NCBI GenBank assembly: GCA_020466095.1
Contig: CM035808.1
Coordinates: 75,075,188 to 75,139,187, forward strand
Reading direction: 5' to 3'
Length of the DNA: 64,000 nt
Source: Chlorops oryzae
Lineage: Eukaryota; Arthropoda; Insecta; Diptera; Chloropidae
Numbering within the stretch: the stretch's first letter is position 1; each line of letters starts with the position of its first letter. Both the position numbers and the translations under genes were made by a program. Shown piece by piece: positions 53,220 through 63,146 of this stretch. The notes below the pieces were generated by a model. The model did not search any database. It worked only from the letters and a program-made list of their open reading frames with translations, and had not been told where the DNA came from.

Positions 53220-54635
53220 AGGAATATATTTTTTAATACCGCTTTTCAATCGCTTAGTCCAAGGCTCAAACGCATTTATTGAAGTCTTGTTTCTTCCAAT
53301 GTCTTTGTGAAGATATCAGCCAGTTAATCTCTAGTTTCAATTAATTTCACCTTGATTATTCCCCTTTCGATATTATCTCTTATAAAATTATGTTTGATGT
53401 CTATAGGTTTTAACCTTTTTGACTTAATGCTCGTTGTCATTCCTGGGCAACCTTTGTTATCTTCAAAGATATTTACTGCTTCATATTTAATTTAATTACA
53501 GTCAGCAAGCAATCCTCTTACCTTAATTCCTTTTGCAACCGCTGCACTTTTCGGCACGTCTTCCGCTTTACTCGATGAAATAAAAACTGTTGTTTGCTTC
53601 TTTGATGACCATGAGACGGTAGATCTAAATACTTGGAACAAATAACCGCTTACTGATTTCCTATAAGTCATATCACTAGCTCAGTCAACGTCAGCGTATC
53701 CAACAATTGACAAGTGATTCTCATTTCAGAATTCAAGCTATAGAGATTTAGTACCTTTTAAGTATCTCACGATTCGTTTTAAAGATTGCCAGTGTAGTTA
53801 AGATGGGTTCTGTTGGAATTTTCCCATATATCCGACAGAAAATCATATGTCAGGACGTACACAAAGCATTATATACATGCTTGTTCCTAAGAGTTCTCGA
53901 TATGGCTTTTCCAAAGAGCCAGCTTCTGTTCTAGGAGTAAATTGAAAAATCTTATCCATTGGAGTCTTCACTGGGTTACACTCAGACAATCCAAATTTAT
54001 TCAGTATCCTTTCTATACTTGCTTATTTTGACAACTGCAGTCCGCCTTTTGGTTTTTAAGCTGTCCACAATCAGATATTTCAAACCTCTATTTCTGTCAA
54101 TTTTTCCTTGAGACACTCAATTGTAGAAAATTCATATCCAACATTGAGAAAATCGTCCACATATAACACAAGTAGGTATAATCAGACCATCTATTTCACA
54201 CTTTTTCGTATAAGAGTAGAAAACCTTTTTGGGCCGTGTAAGTCCCAGTTGCAATATAAACTTATTGAAGTCTTGGATCCAACACCGAGGTGGCTGTTTA
54301 AGACCGTAAAGTGATTTAAGAAGTTTGCAAGCTTTCCCTTTATCTTCTTCAAGTACCCCATCTGGCATAGACATATAATTTTCCTTTAAGTAATCATACA
54401 GAAATGCGCTGTTTACATCAAGCTGATAAAAATGAAAAGATTTTTGAAGACCGACATTAGGACAGTTTGAATCGTTGTTAGCTTTGCAAGAGGTGAAAAC
54501 GTCGCATTGTAGTCGATTCCTTCTTTTTGAAGAAACGCCTTTGTAACCAAACGTGCTCCTCGTCGTACCAGACTTTGAACAAATCTCTTGACGTAAAATT
54601 TTTCCATTTTTCTCTGTGTTCCAAAGTCTGTGTTC
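53220..54635 (-). pseudogene. Second copia-type element, RT-RNase H remnant
   Basis: Minus strand. From 54607 downward: ARLVTKAFLQKEGIDYNATFSPLAKLTTI, then MSMPDGVLEEDKGKACKLLKSLYGLKQPPRCW. RNase H remnants follow, ending with codons for RDNIERGIIKVKLIETRD and ADIFTKTLEE near 53300. The lineage differs from the copia element to the left. The RT N-terminus is cut off by the LTR at 54636. Stops and frame changes are frequent. Confidence 0.8.
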
Positions 54636-55015
54636 TGTTATGAGTCAAACAGCGGAACACCTTATATTGTGGCTTACACAATACCGCTAGCGACGGCAGA
54701 CGGCATAAAACGCAAGCAGGTATTTCGGACCTCCATACAAGCGTGCCCAGTGCAACGTTTCATCATAGGTGACCTTACGCAGAATCGCCGAGTTTGCTAA
54801 TTATACGAATATGAAAATCGAATCTTCGTGGGAACAAAACAACCACCGAAACCCGAAAGCACACCTGCACAGATCAGCATTCGTTATCAGGCAGTTTTTA
54901 AGATCGATAACGGATCTTTAATAAATAGCTATAATTATTAAACACTAAAGAGCGTTTCCTTTAGAATATTCGGTACGATAGGCAAGTGAAGTATTCCGGA
55001 AAAATCCTCACAAAA
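54636..55015 (+). repeat. LTR of the second G2-family element
   Basis: It starts TGTTATGAGTC like the G2 LTRs and ends CTCACAAAA before TTAT and the primer site. At about 380 bp it is shorter than the 500-bp G2 LTR because of internal deletions around 54900. Confidence 0.8.
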
Positions 55016-55019
55016 TTAT

Positions 55020-55030
55020 TGGCGCAGCCA
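55020..55030 (+). promoter_or_regulatory. Primer binding site of the second G2-family element
   Basis: TGGCGCAGCCA, same place and core as in G2. Confidence 0.7.
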
Positions 55031-56866
55031 GTTTTTAGTAACTTCTCGAAGTAGTTGACGTCCTACGTGTACACCATCGCGTCCGCGAAGTATGACACTT
55101 TTAGGGACATTAAAAAGACTAAGAGTCCTTGGTGTTTAATAAAATTCTTCTGCAAGAGTAAGCCTTGTTGCACTATTGAATGTTGCTAACTGTTGGTTGT
55201 GTATTCAGGCACTGCTAACAGAGCCCGGGAATTGTGTTCAGGCACCGAGGGTATTGCTATATTTATAGAGCGCATGGTTGTCCTTGTTTAGAGAATAAAG
55301 AATCCTGGGCGTACTAATCTTTAAATGGACTTTGGTGTTTCTGGTTAATGAGTAAAACGTACTTTTCGTCACGAAAAAGTAATCCTCGAAAATTTATCCG
55401 CGAAACAAACTTTTTATTGATCAAAGCCGCCGTATTGGATTTAGAATTCTACTAGCACAGGCACGATGGAGCTGAAGACTGAAGAAAGCTCAGAGCAAGC
55501 AGAAAAAGAGTGTAGATATAACATCAGATAAGCAAAGAAAATATAGTGAGTATAAAAACAAAACAAAAAAAATTATTTGTTTTCTTCGCCCACAGTCCTT
55601 ACTGTTAGCGATGAATTTTAATATTTTGGTTAGATGCACTTTGATATTGCATATTCACGCCCACAAATCACAATAATAATTGCTCAGTTGTTAACACATA
55701 TTTCAGAAAAAATTAGTAACTTTAAGAATAAACGGCATAAATTTAAAAAACGCTTTTGCAATCATAGTCAAAATGCACAGTGGTTCCACAGTAGGCCATA
55801 AATGCAAAACGACTTCTTTCCAAAATCAATATTTAGTTACCCGTAATGATGGACCGATTACCTATTTACAGAAAAGTATCAATAATTCATCTATTCATAT
55901 AACTGTCACTTATATTTCTCCTTGCAAAGTTAAACCATTCTTACATAAAAAAGCTTTTCATTAATTTATTCAGTCGATATTGTTTGTTCAGTTTCAAATT
56001 CAACTCGATCGTTTTATTTGCGAACAATCTTGTGATATGAATTTCCAAAAATAATGTATGCTTATACTATTTTGACATGTTTGATATTTTTGTCGCGATT
56101 TATAACTTGTGTTTTTGTGTGCAAGTCCATACCAAAATTTCTGGAAGTTTTAGCTTTAAAGCAAACTTTCCGTAGGTGCACAACATTTGTCCTGGCATAT
56201 TCCACATCCTCACTTACTTTCAAATAATTGGAAATATGTCTACTTTCATAAAAGTTAGATTTCGCGTGCCGAGGTTTGCCTATTTACCTGTTATAACTTC
56301 AAAAGTGAGATGCGTTTGTTCAAAATTTCCATATTTTTGAAGACTTATATATTTCCCGTGGGAATGTTGAAGCCATTTATTCCTTGAAATAAAGACAGTG
56401 AAAGTTCATATTTTGAAAAAAGGTTAAGTTTTTTAAAAATTTATATAAGGCATTCATAAAATTCTAGGTGGGAACTGCAAGCCATAAAATATTAAATTTT
56501 GAGCAGGTATAAGAACTAAAGTGGGCATGGCAGCCTCATAATGATTGATTTTTTTCTATGGAAGAACACATCCAAGACGCGTATCAAGTTTCAAAGCCCT
56601 AGGTAAAAAAATAAAAGTTTTGGAAAGTGTCGTTATAAGGAAGGTGGGCGTGGCAGCACACGGATTTCCAAGATTTTTTCAAAATTTCTTAATTTAGAAC
56701 CCATAAGTGCTCCTTCCAAATTTCAATGCTCTACGACTTCTCTTTCTCTATTTGACCGCACGACATATGGAGCCGAGACCACTGTGAAATGTAGTTCGGA
56801 GCGAAAAGCCACTTTTCATATCAATATCAGCGCTAATTTAAATATTTCCAAGTCGAACTAATAAAA
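55031..56866 (+). other. Leader and decayed gag region of the second G2-family element
   Basis: The first 350 bp match the G2 leader (including the empty mariner site near 55340). From 55460 it matches the reverse complement of the G3 region 19225-19080, and from 56790 that of 18400-18350. Between them are GTGGGCATGGCAG-type phrases and no open gene. It holds no intact frame longer than about 60 codons. Confidence 0.55.
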
Positions 56867-56870
56867 AAAA

Positions 56871-57945
56871 ATGTCATTATTTAATAATGTAAGCAGAGGA
56901 AAAGTCTTCTTTGAAGATTTAGATAGGCCCGTAATATATAATAGAGTAAAAAATATAGAAAGGAAAAAGGAAAATTTGTTGAAGCTTAAGAAAGATTTTC
57001 AAATCGAAATTTTCAAATCAGGCAAAGTAGGAACTTGCATGAAGAGGAAAGTGCTTACGAGTTCATCTAATAACTTTTTTTCATTTCCAAAATATTGAAT
57101 TATGAATTGAGAAAAATGAAGAAAGACAAGACATTCAAGGTGATGAATGCAGTAAAGGCGAAGATGAAACCAGCGTGTTTGAATTTTTATGGCTTTCCAT
57201 GATAAATTTATCAACTATCTTTATTAAACAGATAGCCGTTTGGTTTTATCGGTTTCACGAATGTAACAGAAGACAAGAAGTAGTAATCAGACCTTGAAAA
57301 CTTAATGATCTTGAGACAATGCTCAATACGAACGAATCAGATTCAATAATATACCACGCATTAAGTCCGCTAGTTGACACAAGAGGTGATACAGAATTAA
57401 TTTTAGAAAGAAAAACAATGGAATTACATTTAAATAGAAAATTGAGTAAGTCAGAGTCAATTAAGAAGAAAAGGCTGCTCAAAGACCCAAAACAGAAGCA
57501 CTTTGACAGTTCAACAAATTGTTTAACCATAGATAAGGGATGTCGATCAGATGATGCATTTAAAGTATTTCCGTGTGGACAGGCTTAAAATGATAAATTA
57601 ACTCTGCTTATCGATACAGAGCCAGACACTAGTTTGCTCAAATATGAAGTCTTAAAAGAAGAAGTTGAAGTTGACAGGTCAGAGGTTAAGCAATTAGGAG
57701 GAGCATTTGGTGGTTGTATTAGTACAGAGGGAGCTGTAAGGATATCTCACCAAGATAAGGTAGGTAGGCAGGTAGGTAGTAGTGGCAGCTGATTGCTCAC
57801 GTAGGCACAGCACAGATAAGAAAGCATTAAATTTTAATATGCACGTACTTCCATGTGGTAGCAAAATACCATCAGACGATCTTTTGGGTAGAGATGAACT
57901 GTGGACCCGTTCGGTTACGAATGGAGTAAAGAAGACGATTTAATT
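56871..57945 (+). pseudogene. Gag-pol linker and protease of the second G2-family element
   Basis: MSLFNNVSRGKVFFEDLDRP opens a 75-codon Lys-rich piece. After a hydrophobic run near 57170-57230 a second piece from 57319 matches G2 (TMELHLNRKLSKSES, CRSDDAFKVFPCGQ). The protease reads LLIDTEPDTSLLKYE. The active-site Gly of DTG is Glu, so it would be dead even without the stops. A 60-bp foreign insert lies at 57757-57816. Confidence 0.72.
57757..57816 (+). repeat. 60-bp insert with GTAG repeats
   Basis: Between GATAAG and its repeat GATAAG is a stretch beginning GTAGGTAGGCAGGTAGGTAG that is absent from the homologous place in G2 (near 23880). It could be slippage or filler at a repaired break. 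Confidence 0.6.
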
Positions 57946-58326
57946 TTTCGCAAATAGCAAGAAAATCGCAAGATTAACACTTTGTCCAGAGCCATCGACT
58001 AGAAGGATATGCGTAGTTGAGTCAATTACTATTGTGACGACCACAAAAGCGTCACAAACTTTGCACAAACAACAATGAGCAGAAATCAACGTCCACAAAT
58101 GACAAGAATAATCACAAGAATAACGAAAAAAGGGATGCGCAACAACAACTCATAGAAATAGATGCAACAGAATGGCACAACGCAGAACAGCAGCACTCAG
58201 AACACATGTAGATGACGCATGATCATAGTCCAAAGGTCAGCACGCAAGTAACGCATGATATGGGTCCAAAGGTCGACACGCAAGGAAAACGTGACTCAAA
58301 GTCCAAAGGTCAGCCCAGAAGAATAG

Positions 58327-58333
58327 TATAAAA
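58327..58333 (+). promoter_or_regulatory. TATA box of the G4 LTR
   Basis: TATAAAA followed about 30 bp later by a GTCAGT-type initiator (GGCAGTCAGTGTG), the arrangement of insect LTR promoters. Confidence 0.65.
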
Positions 58334-58577
58334 GCAGACGACGGCGCAAGAGAGAGGCAGTCAGTGTGAGCACCGCTCAAGAGGAAATTCTTCGATCGTG
58401 GTAACGAGACTATACCTCAAAAACGATCCAAAGAAATTTGACAAATCTGAAGGACGATAGCCTGATTTCAGTTTCTGGGAACGAGACCTATGCCTCACAA
58501 GGAAACTGGAATCCTGTTGTCAGCCACTCAGTGCGTCCCTCTCAAGAACATGCTCACAAGATACACGGTAAAACCGC

Positions 58578-58690
58578 GCACACCGGAAACCACAGTAAAA
58601 CCTGGGCCTCTGGGACAACAGTAAAACCTCGCACCGGGAAACCACAGTAAACCCTCAACCTCTGGGACAACAGTAAAACACCGTATCGGA
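58578..58690 (+). repeat. Tandem repeat of about 52 bp in the G4 LTR
   Basis: Two tandem units of CACCGGAAACCACAGTAAAA plus CCTCTGGGACAACAGTAAAA. Each unit is itself built from two related halves ending CAGTAAAA. Confidence 0.7.
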
Positions 58691-58804
58691 GGCCTCAGCA
58701 AAACCTGCCGTACGAGACTACAGTGAAGCTTCGATACTTTGCGACTGCAGAGAAAATCCCGTGACGCGTCGATCGAGAGGCACCAGGATAATCATACAAT
58801 CAGA

Positions 58805-58874
58805 GAATTATATCGAATAACACTGAATTATATTGAATGACACAGAATTATATTAAACTACATTGAATTAAAAC
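58805..58874 (+). repeat. 20-bp tandem repeat, 3.5 units
   Basis: GAATTATATCGAATAACACT is repeated at 58805, 58825, 58845 and (partial) 58865 with a few substitutions. It lies near the 3' end of the presumed LTR. Confidence 0.8.
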
Positions 58875-59012
58875 CCTTGAATTATTACTTTGGAAAACTA
58901 CGTTGGAAATATACATTTCTTGTACGACCCTGGACTAGGCTCAGCCCACCCCGGCAGAAATAGGTCGTTACAAGTCACGCTCGAGCAAGTTTTACAAGAA
59001 AACACACAAAAT

Positions 59013-60052
59013 ATGGTAAACACAGCATGGATATATTCTCTTCGGAAAGAGGACCTGCTAACCTACTGCGACACCGTAAATATTGATACCTAAGGAACTG
59101 TCGACGAACTGCGAAAACGCCTGGGAAGTAAAACACGCATGAGCACCTTCATCACTTTTACCACCACCTGGCACAGATTCAAATCAATATTACCCAACGG
59201 GAGCTACTCCAAAATACGGTCAAACAGAAACATTGCGCACAAATACCACATCGCCACCCTAAATAATAGCATTTCCCATGCCAACATACACCGACATCAT
59301 CGATAAGGTCTGCAAATGGGGACGAAAATACGATGGCAAACAGGACGCTCTGAGCTTCGTCGAAAGAGTGGAGGAATGGGCAGAAGTCTGTGACCTACTG
59401 ACCATGGCTCTATCCTGGTACAGGAACAATAATGCGGCATGGCGTATTTGGGGCAACTTCAAGTGAGACTTCTTAGAGTTCTTTCTACCGCCAAGATATT
59501 TTGAACATTTGGAGGAGACCATCCGAAAAAGAGAACAACAAGAGGAAGAGCCGTCCAAGCAATACTTACTGGCGATGCAGGAATTGATGCAACACACCGA
59601 ATATACATAGATAATGAAATTGGATAGCATTTACGAGAACAGCACCCACAAATTCCAGGGATACGCCAAGAGACGAGACTTAGCAACATTGCGAGGACTC
59701 ATTGACTTAGCAGACGATTTCAAAAGGATAAAAATTAAAAAAACATGACAAAGCGAAACAAAAGAAACAAACGCAAAACCGAACCGAGGAGCGAAGTCGG
59801 CGGGTTACTGAACAAAAACCAGCAGAAACATCACAAAGCACCCAGGATAAAATTTATGTGTACAACGCATGTCGCCGGTGCGGTCAACCAGGCCACCGCC
59901 AACTCGGCTGCAAAAACCACCAAATTTTATTTTGTTGGATTTGCGGAAAAAGATAAATATGAACAATTGAATGCTGCAGGAAATCTGGAAACGAAGAAGG
60001 GGACCGCAAATAACGAGGCACAGCGGCAAGCCCCTAGAGGAGGCCTCGAATG
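59013..60052 (+). pseudogene. gag: G4 gag
   Basis: ATG 59013 gives MVNTAWIYSLRKEDLLTYCD and, after a stop, TVDELRKRLG, a SAP-like segment. In another frame come CKWGRKYDGKQDALSFVERVEEWAE (capsid start), WYRNNNAAWRIWGNF and, after a stop, EFFLPPRYFEHLEETIRKREQQEEEPSKQYL. Then KRRDLATLRGLIDLADDFK and Cys-His knuckles CRRCGQPGHRQLGCKNH. This is the retrotrans_gag type common in insect gypsy elements. At least five stops or frame changes. Confidence 0.78.
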
Positions 60053-61800
60053 AAAAATTTAAAAATAATACCATCGTTGCTAATGTCACACTGGGAGGAA
60101 AACCCATATTAGCAACAATTGCACCGAGGCCACAAGGAAATACACTAGTAAGGGTATGGCAAAACAAATTTGGGACTCCAGTCCCACACACCCAATTTGG
60201 CCAACATACAACTAGCAGACGGCAGAAAAACCATAGTAACTGAGGCAACTACAACCACACTACAGCTTGGACAAAAACTACTACAAATTGAATAAGCAAT
60301 ACTAGAACAGGTGATAAACAACGTGATTCTCGGCATGGACACGCTGGGAGCGCTGGACGCACAGATGGAGATTGCAGGCCAGAGTATAAAAATTCCAAAG
60401 ATCCAAACCGCCAACTCGAATGCACTGTCAACACGAAAACTCGATGGAGACAGAGACAAGATCTTAAAAAGCGAACAAATCACCCGAGCGGAAGCCGAAG
60501 AAATAATTCACAGAGAAATCAAACGTTTCGAAAGCATGGAAGGGCCATCTAACTTTGCACAGCACTACATAAGAGTAAAGGATGACCTACCAATCAAAGC
60601 CAGATCCTTTCCACAAAACCCTGCAAAACAAGAAATTATAAACAAGGAAATCGGCGATATTCTCGAAAAACGATGCATAGAACCCTCAAACAGCCCATAC
60701 AGAGCACCTACAATTCTCGTTCGAAAGAAAAATGGCAAATAGAGACTCTGCATCGACTACAGGCAACTAAATGCTAAATCAATCCCTGGCGCATATCCAC
60801 TACCTCGAATAAGCCACAGTCTTGATCGTCTGAAAGACGAAAATTTTTTTAGCAGCCTTGACCTCAAAAATGGCTCCTGGCAAATTCCAATGGACAAATC
60901 AAGTAAACAGTATAGCGCATTCACTGTGCCCGGACGTGGCTTCTTCCAATGGAAGGTAATGCCATTCGGTTTGCAGTCAGCACCCGAAACTTTTCAATGG
61001 GCACAAGACTCAGTAATAACGCCAGAACTAAAACCGTTCGCTTTTGCGTACCTCGATGACATCATCGTGCTAGGTCGAACACTAGAAGAACATATGACGA
61101 ATTTATTAGAAGTTCTTAGAAGTTTTTAGAAAAGTGCGAATTTCTAAAAACTGAAATTAAATACATTGGTCATATGGTAAGCAGCAAAGGCATACAAACA
61201 GACCCATCAAAAATGGAAGCCATCGAGCGCCTCCAACAACCAACGAAAATAAAAGAGCTGCGACAGTACATCGGAATCACATCATGGTACCGACGATTCG
61301 TACCCGAATTCGCAGACACTGTACATCCTTTGACAGCATTACTCAAAAAAGGAACAAAATGGGTTTGGACTACGGAGCACAAACAGGCATTCGAGAATTT
61401 AAAAAAAATTTACCGAAGCACCCATCCTTGCATGCCCAGACTTCAACAAACAATTCATCTTTCAAACGGATGCCAGCGACTACGGGCTTGGCGCAGTGTT
61501 GACACAAGACGATAATGGAACCGACAAAGTGATAGCCTATGCAAGCCGCCACCTGAACAAAGCCGAAACAAACTACTCAACCACCGAAGAGGAGTGCCTT
61601 GCGATCGTTTGCGGAATTCGCAAAATGCGTCGCTACCTCGAGGGCTATAACTTTATCGTAATCACCGACCACCTCTCATTAAAATGGTTAAATTCTATCG
61701 AAAACCCGTCAGGACGCATCGCGCGATGGGCACTAGAGCTCCAGAAATATGACTTCGAAGTCTCTATCCAGAAATCAAATACCGCCTTTTCTGAAGCGTC
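60053..61800 (+). pseudogene. pol: G4 pol: protease remnant, RT, RNase H
   Basis: The protease end is suggested by NVTLGGKPILATI and NVILGMDTLGALDAQM. RT: CIEPSNSPYRAPTILVRKKNGK, a TAG (60740-60742) in place of the conserved Trp, RLCIDYRQLNAKS, FFSSLDLKNGSWQIPM, MPFGLQSAPETFQ and YLDDIIVLG near 61050. After a frame change comes SSKGIQTDPSKMEAI. RNase H has FIFQTDASDYGLGAVLTQD, TTEEECLAIVCGIRKMRRYLEG and TDHLSLKWL. It ends at KYDFEVSIQKSNTAFSEA, where the next element starts. Confidence 0.83.
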
Positions 61801-61853
61801 ACACGAAAAATGGAAGATGATTCAGTTTACTTCTCACTGCGCACGGATTCGGC

Positions 61854-63013
61854 TGCGTGATGATTGCGCTGTGTTGTATTTGTAATCGTGAAAATACTGA
61901 GCTTAAGTGTAACAGCTGTAATGCTCAATGTCATTCTGCTTGCGCCAAAATAAGTGATAACGTACTTGAAGTAATTAAAACTATCAAAATATTGTTTATA
62001 ATTGCAATGATTGTATTAAAAACAATCCTCTTCAAATGGTGATTAAATTTCAAGTTGATCTGCAAACTCTTAATAATAGATTCTTGCAGCTTATCGAGAA
62101 ATTTGCTCTTAACTCCAACGCAATTGATTCTTCGCTGAAAACTCACTCTTTGTTGGTAACGAAACCATTAGGCTTAAACTCACCACGTACATCGGTTGCT
62201 GCTGTGGTTGATCGTCAACCTGCTAACAACAACAATGCAATAATAACGCGTTCAAAAGCTAAGGTTACTGAACCTACTCGTATTTCGAAGGTTAAGACTT
62301 CGGCTAATGCCTTGATCTCAAAAAATAACATTAGCTCTTATGAAAATCGACGACCTAGTCTCGGCTCTTCAGTGCGTTCAAGTCCAGTTATTAAAGTGAA
62401 TGCAGCTAATTCAACTCGTATTAGGAGCTCATCGGACTCTCACGTTCGCGACTCGAACTCTGCTTGTACTTCTGATCTCCCAGCAAATAATGTTATCGCA
62501 TCCTCTAATCAGCAGCACTCAATTTCCACAGCTGATGCTATTGTTGCGATCACACCTTCTAGTGCATCATCTGATAACATCTATAATACATCTTCGTCTA
62601 ATGCTGTTCTAAACAACAACAATATTGCCTCCAACAATGCTCAGTGGAATGAGGTAGTTAATAGAAAGAGAAATAGAAACTCTGTTGTCATTGGTTCAAA
62701 TGTATGCTCTGATTTGAATGTTGCGGTTCGTATGAAGTGGCTACACCTCTCTTCGTTTTTGCCGACTGTCTCCGCTGATAACATCATCGATTATGTAGTT
62801 AAGCAGACTAGCATTGATAAGAGTTTGATCTCGTGCTATAGACTCGTTAAAAAAGAAGTCTCTCTTGATTCTCTTAAGCGAGTTAACTTCAAGCTCGGAG
62901 TCTCTTCATCTGCCTATGATAAGCTCTTAACGCCATCATTATGGCCTGCTGGAGTTAGAGTTCGAGGTTTTCGGTTTTTTCCAAGGGAAGGAGAAAAGCT
63001 GATAATCTCTTAA
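61854..63013 (+). pseudogene. CR1-like ORF1 with PHD-type zinc finger
   Basis: ATG 61854 or 61857 opens MIALCCICNRENTELKCNSCNAQCHSACAK. A frame change near 61990 gives YNCNDCIKNNPLQMV, completing a PHD-like Cys/His set. A helical stretch (VDLQTLNNRFLQLIEKF) and a long Ser/Asn-rich linker follow. The conserved C-terminal domain is WLHLSSFLPTVSADNIIDYV, LVKKEVSLDSLKRVNFKLGV and LLTPSLWPAGVRVRGFRFF, with the stop at 63013. The 325 codons from 62036 are open, so only the single early frameshift is seen. It would bind the LINE RNA. Confidence 0.75.
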
Positions 63014-63146
63014 TCAATAGCCCTTCAAATACGTATGATAATATTTTAAGATCTCATCTTAGCAACACATCAAGCTTATTAAAAGTTTATTACGAGAATG
63101 CGGCGGGTATGCGTACGAAAACTAATATCTTTTTTTCAATGACTTC
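63014..63146 (+). pseudogene. Start of CR1-like ORF2 endonuclease
   Basis: Codons for LLKVYYENAAGMRTKTNIFF, near 63075-63135, match the first strand of LINE apurinic-type endonucleases (usually with Asn and Arg in this place). The rest is absent. Confidence 0.55.

Larger units (their letters stand above)
54636..58032 (+). mobile_element. Second G2-family gypsy element, 5' half
   Basis: LTR 54636-55015, primer site, leader, gag-linker region and protease, all homologous to G2 but shorter. It ends where element G4 is inserted, after TGAGTCAATTAC (the same words continue in G2 at about 24085). RT and the 3' half are not seen in the window. Confidence 0.83.
58033..58972 (+). repeat. Putative 5' LTR of G4
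   Basis: The first ten bases TGTGACGACC and last ten GGTCGTTACA form a terminal inverted repeat with one mismatch, giving TG...CA ends. A TATA box and internal tandem repeats support promoter function. No second LTR lies in the window for comparison, so the right boundary is inferred. Confidence 0.6.
58033..61805 (+). mobile_element. Gypsy-like element G4, 5' part
   Basis: A long 5' LTR (58033-58972), Gag with SAP-like N-terminus and zinc knuckles, then protease remnant, RT and RNase H. It is truncated by a LINE before integrase. It differs clearly from G1 and G2 (GC-richer, Lys/Asn style different). It is inserted in the second G2-family element. Confidence 0.82.
61806..63146 (+). mobile_element. 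CR1-like LINE, 5' part
   Basis: Short 5' region, ORF1 and the first codons of ORF2. It is cut off at about 63126-63146 by the duplicated Jockey segment. The start is set where similarity to G4 RNase H ends and is uncertain by some tens of bases. Confidence 0.65.
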
